18,157 nucleotides of DNA from Flavobacterium psychrophilum (GTDB lineage: Bacteria > Bacteroidota > Bacteroidia > Flavobacteriales > Flavobacteriaceae), in assembly GCA_020720185.1 (NCBI GenBank), contig DYPB01000039.1:1-18157 (forward strand), in the 5' to 3' direction. Below the pieces are notes generated by a model that saw only the letters and a program-made list of their open reading frames with translations, ran no database searches and was not told the origin of the DNA. Numbering within the stretch: the first letter of the stretch is position 1; each line of letters starts with the position of its first letter. Shown piece by piece: positions 8,519 through 15,677 of this stretch. The translations under genes and the position numbers were made by a program.

Positions 8519-8624
8519 AAAAAAACCCAGTCAAAAAATGACCGAGTTTTAATGCTATTAACCAACCAAAAATATAAATTATGAAAATTTATACAAAAAC
8601 TAAGGGAACCACCCCTTTGTTTTC
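8519..8624 (-). ncRNA. Candidate small RNA of about 106 nt
   Basis: A complete minus-strand transcription unit without a plausible reading frame. Its promoter is at 8630-8661. The RNA starts near 8624, carries a short hairpin AAGGG/CCCTT closing a GUGGUU loop (8601-8618), an A/U-rich middle, then a 12-bp stem (8522-8550) and a seven-base T run (8519-8525). On the minus strand the two non-Watson-Crick positions of the terminal stem are G-U wobbles, but on the plus strand they become mismatches, so the sequence has been kept as RNA on the minus strand. It sits between ompH and the DUF3108 gene. It could belong to a known flavobacterial RNA family such as Flavo-1, which I cannot confirm. Confidence 0.6.
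8522..8550 (-). terminator. Terminator of the small RNA
   Basis: On the minus strand, arms AAAACTCGGTCA and TGACTGGGTTTT pair completely (two G-U wobbles) around a 5-base loop and run into seven T's. The next gene downstream on this strand has its own promoter, so this hairpin is not an internal operon element. Confidence 0.75.
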
Positions 8625-8629
8625 ATTAG

Positions 8630-8661
8630 CAAAGATATAATAATTTTTGAATTATATTCAA
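8630..8661 (-). promoter_or_regulatory. Promoter of the small RNA
   Basis: The -7 box TATCTTTG occupies 8630-8637 on the minus strand, with a TTG at 8659-8661, 21 bases upstream. This is the best complete match to the Bacteroidota -33/-7 consensus in the minus-strand part of the window, yet no coding sequence follows it. Confidence 0.65.
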
Positions 8662-8830
8662 TAGAAAGTAAATTTTAACATTTATTTATCAATTTTTAGT
8701 CTTTAAATAGATAAAAAACGATAATTCTTTAAAAAAAAGAAACTATATTTTTTATAATTATTTTTATTTCTTAATTTTCTTAAATCAATAAATTGTTCAA
8801 ATAATTAAATAATGCAAATGTTTCAGTAAA

Positions 8831-8861
8831 AAAATCCCTTTCTGATAGAGAAAGGGATTTT
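8831..8861 (-). terminator. Terminator after the OmpH-like gene
   Basis: A perfect 13-bp stem, aaaatccctttct (8831-8843) with agaaagggatttt (8849-8861), and a 5-base loop. On the minus strand it is followed by a T run. It starts 19 bases past the stop of the OmpH/Skp-like gene. The 8640-8830 stretch beyond it is very A+T-rich, and I see no gene in it. Confidence 0.9.
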
Positions 8862-8879
8862 AGAGAATAATTTTACAAA

Positions 8880-9410
8880 TTATTTAAGCGTTTTTATAAT
8901 TGTTTTTGTTATATTTTTCTTTGGATCCAAATAAGCTAAAGTAGGTCTTATTTGTTCCCAGATATAAACCATATCTAATTTATTTTTAATTGCATAATCT
9001 TGAATAGATTTGTTTATCCTGTCAAGAATAGGCTGCACCTCTTTATTGAATTTTTCGCTAACATTTTGTTCGTAACTCTTTGCTCTTTTGGTAATAATTT
9101 TATCCTCATCAATCAAAATTCCTAAACTTGAAGTGTCTGCAGGTGTCATTCTTGATTTGATAGTTTTCAAATCTTCGTTTTCTTTTACATTATATGTTTT
9201 TAAAAGCCCAGCTAATTTTGAATCTAATTTTTTTTTAGATTCATTAATTTCTGTCTGATACGATTTTGTAATACTATCTAAACGGGTTAGATTTTTTTTG
9301 TAATTTGGGATAGATGCTAAAATACTGTCTTGACTAACATAAGCAATGTTTTGTGCATTAGAAACTGTTGCGAAAAACGCGAAAAGTAAAATAAGTGATT
9401 TTTTTGTCAT
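8880..9410 (-). CDS. OmpH/Skp-like periplasmic chaperone
   Basis: A 176-residue exported protein with a clear signal peptide, MTKKSLILLFAFFATVSNAQ, cleaved probably after SNA. The mature part starts NIAYVSQDSILASIPNY, the typical opening of OmpH family proteins, followed by a long charged helical stretch (about residues 40-140, rich in K, E, S and L) that would form the tentacle-like coiled coils of Skp. These chaperones escort outer-membrane proteins through the periplasm. A TATCTTTG -7 box precedes the gene and a perfect terminator follows. It is a single-gene unit; BamA, its usual partner gene, is not in the window. Confidence 0.88.
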   Translation of the reverse strand: MTKKSLILLFAFFATVSNAQNIAYVSQDSILASIPNYKKNLTRLDSITKSYQTEINESKKKLDSKLAGLLKTYNVKENEDLKTIKSRMTPADTSSLGILIDEDKIITKRAKSYEQNVSEKFNKEVQPILDRINKSIQDYAIKNKLDMVYIWEQIRPTLAYLDPKKNITKTIIKTLK

Positions 9411-9437
9411 GATATTTTTTTATTAAAAATTAGATTG

Positions 9438-9445
9438 CAAAGATA
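9438..9445 (-). promoter_or_regulatory. -7 box of the OmpH-like gene
   Basis: TATCTTTG on the minus strand, 28 bases upstream of the ATG. It is the same octamer as at the small RNA and DUF3108 promoters. No TTG at the -33 distance was found. Confidence 0.6.
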
Positions 9446-9640
9446 CTTAAATAGAAAAAACTTGCTAATTATTGATGAAATTTTCACAAAATTTTATGAT
9501 TTCAATCTTTTTTGTAAAAAAAAGGCATACTATAATTGTTTATTACCTACTAATTTTGGAAAATTATATCTTCTATAAGTCCAATAAACACAAGCATTTA
9601 AAAAAAATATGTAATTTTACACTCATATTTATTAACTATT

Positions 9641-9672
9641 TTGTTGTTTTCAAATAAAGTTTTTTATTTTTG
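9641..9672 (+). promoter_or_regulatory. Promoter of acpP
   Basis: TTGTTG at 9641-9646 and TATTTTTG at 9665-9672, spaced 18-21 bases apart, match the Bacteroidota -33 and -7 elements. The predicted leader is about 24 bases. The 9411-9640 stretch upstream holds only the ompH promoter and A+T-rich DNA with no credible gene. Confidence 0.7.
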
Positions 9673-9702
9673 CCAACAAATTAAATTTAAAATTAAATTA
9701 TT

Positions 9703-9939
9703 ATGTCAGACATTGCATCAAGAGTAAAAGCGATTATCGTAGACAAATTAGGCGTAGACGAAAATGAAGTAGTAATGGAAGCAAGCTTCACAAACGATTT
9801 GGGAGCAGATTCATTAGATACTGTAGAACTTATTATGGAATTCGAAAAAGAATTCGACATTCAAATTCCAGACGATCAAGCAGAAAATATTGCTACTGTT
9901 GGTCAAGCTATTTCTTATATAGAAGAAGCAAAAAAGTAA
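9703..9939 (+). CDS. acpP: Acyl carrier protein
   Basis: The 78-residue acidic protein carries the growing acyl chain in type II fatty acid synthesis. Ser37 in [15 protein letters not shown] is the 4'-phosphopantetheine attachment site. The length and four-helix pattern are standard. It has its own strong promoter and is followed by a terminator-like hairpin, so much of its transcription may end before fabF, giving the high ACP-to-enzyme ratio usual for this pair (the last point is inferred). Confidence 0.97.
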   Translation: MSDIASRVKAIIVDKLGVDENEVVMEASFTNDLGADSLDTVELIMEFEKEFDIQIPDDQAENIATVGQAISYIEEAKK

Positions 9940-9996
9940 AGAATTATACACGCAATTTTATTAAAGTTGCAAGTAATCTATTTTAAGAGCCATCAA

Positions 9997-10048
9997 AATA
10001 CCCATAATATTTATATTTCTATAAAAATATGTGGGTATTATTTTTTTT
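9997..10048 (+). terminator. Terminator between acpP and fabF
   Basis: AATACCCATA (9997-10006) pairs with TGTGGGTATT (10030-10039, one G-U pair) through an A/U-rich upper stem, followed by a T run at 10041-10048. It probably lets only part of acpP transcription continue into fabF. Confidence 0.7.
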
Positions 10049-10062
10049 ACAAAAATTTTGAA

Positions 10063-10070
10063 TATATTTG
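10063..10070 (+). promoter_or_regulatory. -7 box of fabF
   Basis: TATATTTG, a TAnnTTTG match, lies 22 bases ahead of the fabF ATG and just past the terminator. No good -33 TTG is seen. It suggests independent expression of fabF. Confidence 0.55.
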
Positions 10071-10092
10071 TCTAAATAAAAATAAGAAATAA

Positions 10093-11346
10093 ATGGAATT
10101 AAGACGAGTTGTAGTAACGGGACTTGGAGCATTAACTCCAATTGGTAACACCGTTGAAGAATATTGGAATTCTCTTATTAATGGTGTTAGTGGAGCCGCT
10201 CCTATCAAATGTTTTGATGCGTCAAAATTCAAGACACAGTTTGCTTGTGAACTTAAAAATTTTAATGTAGAAGATTTTATAGACCGAAAAGAGGCACGAA
10301 AGATGGATCGATATGCACAATATGCAATGGTTTCTTCGGACGAAGCAATTAAAGATGCTGCTTTCGATTTGGGAAAAATTGATAAAGACAGAGCTGGAGT
10401 TATTTGGGGTTCTGGAATTGGTGGTTTGGAAACATTTCAAAACGAAATGCTAAATTTTGCCTCAGGAGACGGAACACCAAAATTTAATCCGTTTTTTATA
10501 CCAAAAATGATTGGAGATATAGCTTGTGGGCATATCTCAATAAAATATGGGTTTCGTGGTCCAAATTTTGGAACCGTTTCGGCCTGTGCCTCATCAACCA
10601 ATGCAATTATTGATGCCTTTAATTATATAAGATTAGGGCATGCAGATGTAATGATAACTGGCGGTTCAGAAGCCGCTGTAACTATTGCAGGAATTGGTGG
10701 CTTTAATGCTATGCACGCACTTTCTACAAGAAACGATGACCCTAAAACCGCTTCAAGACCAATGGACGCAGGTCGTGAAGGTTTTGTATTAGGCGAAGGT
10801 GCTGGGGCATTAATATTAGAAGAATATGAACATGCAAAAGTTCGTGGTGCAAAAATCTATTGCGAAATTGGCGGTGGAGGTATGTCAGCAGATGCCTATC
10901 ATATTACTGCTCCTCATCCTGACGGATTAGGTGCTAAATCGGTAATGTTGAATTGTTTAAGAGATGCTGGATTAAAACCTACAGATGTTGATGGTGTAAA
11001 TATGCACGGAACTTCAACTCCATTAGGTGATGTTGCCGAGAGCAAGGCAATTCTTCATGTTTTTGGAGACCACGCCTATACTATGAATCTAAATTCAACA
11101 AAATCTATGACAGGTCATTTACTTGGTGCTGCGGGTGCTGTTGAAACAATTTCATCAATACTTTCAATCAAATATGGTATAATTCCTCCTACAATTAATC
11201 ATTTTACAGACGATGAAAATATTGATAGTAGATTAAATTTTACCTTCAATAAAGCCCAAAAAAGAGAAGTTAAAGTGTTGATGAGCAATACTTTTGGCTT
11301 CGGTGGACATAATGCCTGTGTATTGGTTAAAAAATTAGAATTATAA
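10093..11346 (+). CDS. fabF: Beta-ketoacyl-ACP synthase II
   Basis: A condensing enzyme that elongates acyl-ACP with malonyl-ACP. The 417-residue product has the KAS I/II catalytic triad: Cys165 in VSACASS, His305 in MHGTSTPLGD and His342 in TKSMTGHLLGAAG, with Lys337 conserved. The C-terminal NTFGFGGHNA motif is also present. The gene follows acpP in the same direction, and the encoded ACP is its substrate carrier. The customary flavobacterial next gene, rnc, is absent: fabF ends at a terminator, then the 176-bp inverted-repeat element. Confidence 0.97.
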   Translation: MELRRVVVTGLGALTPIGNTVEEYWNSLINGVSGAAPIKCFDASKFKTQFACELKNFNVEDFIDRKEARKMDRYAQYAMVSSDEAIKDAAFDLGKIDKDRAGVIWGSGIGGLETFQNEMLNFASGDGTPKFNPFFIPKMIGDIACGHISIKYGFRGPNFGTVSACASSTNAIIDAFNYIRLGHADVMITGGSEAAVTIAGIGGFNAMHALSTRNDDPKTASRPMDAGREGFVLGEGAGALILEEYEHAKVRGAKIYCEIGGGGMSADAYHITAPHPDGLGAKSVMLNCLRDAGLKPTDVDGVNMHGTSTPLGDVAESKAILHVFGDHAYTMNLNSTKSMTGHLLGAAGAVETISSILSIKYGIIPPTINHFTDDENIDSRLNFTFNKAQKREVKVLMSNTFGFGGHNACVLVKKLEL

Positions 11347-11371
11347 AAATTCAGTTCCTAAAAAACAAAAT

Positions 11372-11409
11372 AAAATGGTGTTGAAATTTAGTTTTCAACA
11401 CCATTTTTT
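11372..11409 (+). terminator. Terminator after fabF
   Basis: A perfect 15-bp stem (11372-11386 with 11393-11407; core GGTGTTGAAA/TTTCAACACC), a 6-base loop and a T tail. It lies 25 bases after the fabF stop. The A-rich 5' side means it could also serve the ZIP gene coming from the right. Confidence 0.93.
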
Positions 11410-11428
11410 ATAGGTATAATTGGCATTA

Positions 11429-11604
11429 AACCCAAATTACGCATTAGACTTCGTTATGAAAACTCAAAATGCAATAAAAATAAGTGCTCACGGACTATTT
11501 TTGAAGAAAGAATACTTTTGTATTTTGAATTTAAAAATAGGAGTAAGTGCTTATTTTTGAAGTAGTTTGAGTTTGGAATAGATTTCTAATGCGTAATTTG
11601 GGTT
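11429..11604. mobile_element. 176-bp MITE-like inverted-repeat element
   Basis: The ends are perfect 20-base inverted repeats, aacccaaattacgcattaga (11429-11448) and its complement (11585-11604). Further inward the arms pair again: AAACTCAAA (11460-11468) with TTTGAGTTT (11566-11574), and AAAAATAAGTGCT (11476-11488) with 11546-11558 at two differences. A small hairpin is at the centre. There is no reading frame, so it is a nonautonomous element or a long structured transcript end. The bases TTAA are found on both sides (11426-11429 and 11603-11606), but they partly overlap the repeat ends, so a target-site duplication is not proven. The right end supplies two bases of the ZIP gene's stop codon. 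Confidence 0.6.
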
Positions 11605-12271
11605 AAACAAACCAAGCTAATAAAATTCCTATTCCAATCATCGAAATTTTAGCTAAATTAAATTTATGTCCTTCGTTACTTTCAAAAATTATGGTTGATG
11701 AGATATGAAATAAAATTCCTATTACAACTGCTGTAATTTGGGAGTAATATTGGTTTAGGAACGACAGATAATTAGCAAAAAATGTTCCTAATGGTGTCAT
11801 TAAGGCAAATGTTATCATAAATAATAGAACTGTTGTTTTATTCAAATTTGTATTGATAAAAAACGAAGATAAAATAATGGCAATAGGTAAATGATGAATG
11901 GCTATTCCTATTGATAATTCGTGATGATGATTAACAGGAAAACCTTCTAAAAGTGCATGAATACATAAAGAAATAAACAATAACCAAGGTGTTTTGTTGG
12001 AGATATCGTGTATATGAACATGCCCGTGTTCTGCTCCTTTTGAAAAAAATTCTAATAAAATTTGGAATAAAATTCCTAACATTATAAAAATACCAATAGA
12101 TTTATTTGATACCGCATAAACTTCTGGTAATAAATCTATTACTGTTATTGAAAGTAAAAAAGAACCACTAAATGCCAATAATAATTTAAGATTTTTATTC
12201 TTCTTGGGTCTGATTATAATGGAGAGTAGGTATCCAAAAATTACAGATAAAAAAGGTAAAATATAGTTCAT
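11603..12271 (-). CDS. ZIP family metal transporter
   Basis: An integral membrane protein of 222 residues with about eight hydrophobic helices, a histidine-rich cytoplasmic loop (HGHVHIHD), and the paired metal-site helices HALLEGFPVNHHHELS and IAIHHLPIAI, which correspond to the HNxPEG and HExPH regions of ZIP proteins. It probably imports zinc or a related divalent metal; the metal cannot be told from sequence. The ATG at 12271 was chosen. The frame extends upstream only to a TTG at 12337, which would add a polar, non-membrane leader. It lies 69 bases after the methyltransferase stop on the same strand, so the two may be cotranscribed. Its TAA stop lies on the edge of the 176-bp element. 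Confidence 0.82.
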   Translation of the reverse strand: MNYILPFLSVIFGYLLSIIIRPKKNKNLKLLLAFSGSFLLSITVIDLLPEVYAVSNKSIGIFIMLGILFQILLEFFSKGAEHGHVHIHDISNKTPWLLFISLCIHALLEGFPVNHHHELSIGIAIHHLPIAIILSSFFINTNLNKTTVLLFMITFALMTPLGTFFANYLSFLNQYYSQITAVVIGILFHISSTIIFESNEGHKFNLAKISMIGIGILLAWFV

Positions 12272-12340
12272 AAATGGTTGATGGTTGTTTTCTAATAGTT
12301 TTTTGGTACAGTTTAAAGCACAATAAATAACTATCAATGA

Positions 12341-13084
12341 TTACTTAAAAATCAAAATCAGTCGCTCGCTTTCGTTTTTATAAAACTTCTTCAATTTATA
12401 ATCACCAAAAACTTCTAACAAATACATTCCTGATTGCTCTATTAATTCCTGAAAATCTTGCAAAGTAAATGCTCTAACCTTTTCGACAAAATGAAATTCC
12501 TCTCCTTTATCAGTAAAATTTATTTCTTTATAAATATGATTATCAAGCACATATCGTTTGATGTGAAAATCAATTTCATCAATAGTTTTTATCTCAGATG
12601 GAACTAAATTAGCAATTGTTCTAGTAACATTCATAAAATCAATAACTGCAAATCCATAGTAGGATAATGAATTTTTAATAGAAATTAAAGTTTTTAGATT
12701 GTCATTTTCATCGTCAAAATAACCAAAACTAGTAAATAAATTAAAGATAGCATCGTATTTTTCATCAAACGGAAAACGCATATCATGAACTTTAAATTTC
12801 AAATTTTCATTTTCATTTTTTTTAGCAATTTGAATGCTGTTTGGTGATAAATCTACCCCTAGAACAGTATACTCTAATTGGTTTAGATAAATAGAGTGTC
12901 GCCCTTTGCCACAGGCTAAATCTAAAACTTTTGACCCTTTTTCCATATTAAGATACTGGGTCAAATTATCCATAAAAATCTGTGCTTCTCTATAGTTTCT
13001 ATCTTTATATAAAATATGATAGTAAGGAGAATCAAACCAAGAGGCGAACCAATTATCTGAACTAATATTTATTGAGTCTGACAT
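12341..13084 (-). CDS. Class I SAM-dependent methyltransferase, substrate unknown
   Basis: A 247-residue soluble methyltransferase with motif I VLDLACGKGRHS (53-64), the acidic end of strand 2 in GVDLS (76-80), and a motif IV-like stretch FNLFTSFGYF around residues 113-122. Such proteins, close to the Methyltransf_25 and UbiE-like groups, act on varied small molecules, and nothing here identifies the substrate. It has its own -7 box (13116-13123) and is probably followed by the ZIP gene in one transcript. It diverges from the RNA methyltransferase gene. Confidence 0.85.
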   Translation of the reverse strand: MSDSINISSDNWFASWFDSPYYHILYKDRNYREAQIFMDNLTQYLNMEKGSKVLDLACGKGRHSIYLNQLEYTVLGVDLSPNSIQIAKKNENENLKFKVHDMRFPFDEKYDAIFNLFTSFGYFDDENDNLKTLISIKNSLSYYGFAVIDFMNVTRTIANLVPSEIKTIDEIDFHIKRYVLDNHIYKEINFTDKGEEFHFVEKVRAFTLQDFQELIEQSGMYLLEVFGDYKLKKFYKNESERLILIFK

Positions 13085-13115
13085 AATAAATGAGGATAAA
13101 AATCTAATTAAATTG

Positions 13116-13134
13116 CAAATTTAAACTATTTTTG
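13116..13134. promoter_or_regulatory. Back-to-back divergent -7 boxes
   Basis: TAAATTTG on the minus strand (13116-13123) and TATTTTTG on the plus strand (13127-13134) are three bases apart. They would drive the methyltransferase gene leftward (leader about 25 bases) and the THUMP gene rightward (leader about 39 bases). RNA polymerase bound at one would exclude the other. Confidence 0.6.
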
Positions 13135-13179
13135 CAAATTAACAGTAATAATTCTTCCGTCGAGGCGGATTTGGTTGGT

Positions 13180-14337
13180 ATGGAAAATTTTAAGATGATT
13201 GCCAAAACTTTTTTTGGTTTTGAAGAAATATTGGCTAATGAACTAAAAACACTTGGAGCACAAGAGGTAGAACAAGGTATTCGGATGGTTAGTTTTAAAG
13301 GAGATAATGGTTTTATGTACAAAGCTAATTTAAGTTTGAGAACGGCTTTAAAAATTCTAAAACCAATTTATAGCTTTAGAGCCAACAACGAAAATGCCCT
13401 TTACAAAGGGATTTTTGGAATGAACTGGAACAAATATTTAAAAGCCAACCAAACTTTTGTGATAGATGTTACCACACATTCAGACTATTTTAAACATTCA
13501 GAATTTATTTCTCAAAAATGTAAAGATGCCATTGTTGATCAATTTAGAGAACGAACAGGACAACGACCTAGTATTGATAAAATCCATCCTGATTTGAGAA
13601 TAAATCTACATATTGATAAAGATCAAGTATCGGTTTCTTTAGATACCTCTGGAGCATCTTTGCACCAACGAGGGTATAAAACAGCTACTAATATTGCTCC
13701 AATAAATGAAGTTTTAGCGGCTGGAATTTTATTACTTTCAGGATGGAACGGTCAATCTGATTTTTTAGATCCAATGTGTGGTTCTGGAACATTTTTAGCA
13801 GAGGCGGCTATGATAGCTTGCAATATCCCTGCAAATATTAACCGAAAAGAGTTTGCTTTTGAGAAATGGAGTGATTGGGATAGTAATTTATTTGACCAAA
13901 TTATGGATTCATTGTTAAAAAAAACAGTCGATTTTAAATATAAAATTACAGGATTTGATAAAGCTCCAAGTGCCGTAAATAAAGCTATTGAAAATATAAA
14001 AAATGCTAATCTTTCGGATTATATTGATATTGAGGAACGAAACTTTTTTGATACCAATAAATTGAAAGAGGAAAAACTGCATATCGTTTTTAATCCGCCA
14101 TACAACGAGCGATTAGATATTGATATGGAAAATTTTTATGCTGAAATTGGTGATACTTTAAAACAAAATTATCCTAATACAGACGCCTGGTTTATTACCG
14201 CAAACCTCGAAGCCCTAAAATATGTAGGACTAAAACCCTCTCGAAAAATTAAACTTTTTAATGCCAATCTTGAGGCTCGATTAGTCGAATATAAGATGTA
14301 TGTAGGCAGCAAACGGACAAAATTCCAGGTGAGTTAG
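13180..14337 (+). CDS. THUMP-domain RNA methyltransferase (RlmL N-terminal-like)
   Basis: A 385-residue protein with an N-terminal ferredoxin-like/THUMP region (about 40-155) and a C-terminal methyltransferase core: SAM motif I LDPMCGSGTFLAEA (196-209) and the catalytic NPPYNERL (about 305-312). The NPPY motif marks N2-guanine or adenine-N6 methylation of RNA. The layout fits the RlmL/YpsC group that methylates 23S rRNA guanine, without the RlmK half found in enterobacterial fusions. The ATG at 13180 was preferred to the TTG at 13132 because the latter overlaps the -7 box. The exact target base is inferred from family only. Confidence 0.87.
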   Translation: MENFKMIAKTFFGFEEILANELKTLGAQEVEQGIRMVSFKGDNGFMYKANLSLRTALKILKPIYSFRANNENALYKGIFGMNWNKYLKANQTFVIDVTTHSDYFKHSEFISQKCKDAIVDQFRERTGQRPSIDKIHPDLRINLHIDKDQVSVSLDTSGASLHQRGYKTATNIAPINEVLAAGILLLSGWNGQSDFLDPMCGSGTFLAEAAMIACNIPANINRKEFAFEKWSDWDSNLFDQIMDSLLKKTVDFKYKITGFDKAPSAVNKAIENIKNANLSDYIDIEERNFFDTNKLKEEKLHIVFNPPYNERLDIDMENFYAEIGDTLKQNYPNTDAWFITANLEALKYVGLKPSRKIKLFNANLEARLVEYKMYVGSKRTKFQVS

Positions 14338-14400
14338 TTTAATTTTTTAACACCATTTTTTTAGAAAAAATATTAATATACAATTTTCAACAATATAAAT

Positions 14401-15651
14401 ATGCAACATCTTATCGATCGTTTTATTAGTTATGCAACTATTGACACCGAATCTGATGCAAATTCAGAAACTATACCAAGCACAAAAAAACAACTTGTTT
14501 TAGCTAATTTATTAGTTGATGAGTTACATAAAATTGGCTTAATCGAAGTAACTATTGACGAAAAAGGCTATGTAATGGGGACTTTGCCAAGCAATGTAGA
14601 TTATGAAGTGCCAACTATTGGATTTATTGCTCATTATGATACTTCACCTGATTTTACAGGGAAAGATGTAAAACCGCAAATTGTAAAAAATTACGATGGA
14701 GGAAATATTGTTCTAAATAAGGAACAAAACATTGTGCTTTCGCCTTCTTATTTTGAGGATTTATTGTTATATAAAGGTCAGACGCTAATTACTACAAATG
14801 GTTTGACATTACTTGGAGCCGATGATAAAGCAGGTCTAACCGAAATCATTTCAGCTATGGAATATTTAGTACAAAACCCTGATATAAAGCACGGTAAACT
14901 AAGGGTTGGCTTTACTCCTGATGAAGAAATTGGACGAGGAGCTGATTATTTTGATGTAGAAAAATTTGGTGCAAAATGGGCCTATACAATGGATGGCAGT
15001 CAAATTGGCGAGTTGGAATATGAAAATTTCAATGCCGCTGGAGTAAAAATATTTTTTAAAGGAAAAAGTGTGCATCCAGGATATGCAAAAGGAAAAATGA
15101 TTAGCTCGATGTTAATTGCCAATGATTTTATTAATGAATTGCCAAAAAATGAAGTCCCACAAGAAACAGAAGATTATGAAGGTTTTTTTCATATTACACA
15201 AATTTCTGGAAGTATTGAAGAAACAAAATTAGAGTTAATAATTAGAGATCACGATGCTGAAAAATTTCAGAAAAGAAAGGAATTAATTAGCCAAATTACA
15301 GATAAATTTAATGCTAAATTTGAGAAAAAGTTTGGCGAAAATATTGTAAATACAACTATTACCGATCAATATTATAATATGAAAGAGAAAGTTGTATCTA
15401 TGCTTTTTATAGTTGATTTAGCCGAAAAAGCCATGAAGGATTTAAACATTGAGCCATTGATAAAACCAATTCGAGGCGGAACAGACGGTAGCCGATTATC
15501 ATATATGGGATTGCCTTGTCCTAATATTTTTGCAGGAGGGCATAATTTTCATGGAAAATACGAGTATGTGCCTGTTGAAAGTATGGAAAAAGCAATGAAA
15601 GTAATTATTAGAATTGCAGAATTGACGGCAACGACTGATTTTTATAAATAA
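14401..15651 (+). CDS. pepT: Peptidase T (tripeptide aminopeptidase)
   Basis: An M20-family dizinc exopeptidase releasing the N-terminal residue of tripeptides, cytoplasmic. The 416-residue length is standard. Metal and catalytic signatures are HYDTSPDF (H78 and D80), GADDKAG (D141 bridging zinc), TPDEEIGRG (general base E175 and zinc ligand E176), MDG near residue 197, and the C-terminal GGHNFHGKYEYV. RGGTDGSRLS supplies the substrate carboxylate contacts. It starts 63 bases after the THUMP gene with no terminator between, so read-through is possible. It converges on aroA with a 26-base gap. Confidence 0.96.
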   Translation: MQHLIDRFISYATIDTESDANSETIPSTKKQLVLANLLVDELHKIGLIEVTIDEKGYVMGTLPSNVDYEVPTIGFIAHYDTSPDFTGKDVKPQIVKNYDGGNIVLNKEQNIVLSPSYFEDLLLYKGQTLITTNGLTLLGADDKAGLTEIISAMEYLVQNPDIKHGKLRVGFTPDEEIGRGADYFDVEKFGAKWAYTMDGSQIGELEYENFNAAGVKIFFKGKSVHPGYAKGKMISSMLIANDFINELPKNEVPQETEDYEGFFHITQISGSIEETKLELIIRDHDAEKFQKRKELISQITDKFNAKFEKKFGENIVNTTITDQYYNMKEKVVSMLFIVDLAEKAMKDLNIEPLIKPIRGGTDGSRLSYMGLPCPNIFAGGHNFHGKYEYVPVESMEKAMKVIIRIAELTATTDFYK

Positions 15652-15677
15652 TTTTTGGCTGATAAAACCAATGATTA

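Noticed and set aside
9472..9657. 61-codon open frame upstream of acpP
   Set aside because: Composition is dominated by I, F, K and N as expected from A+T-rich spacer, and it runs into the acpP -33 element.
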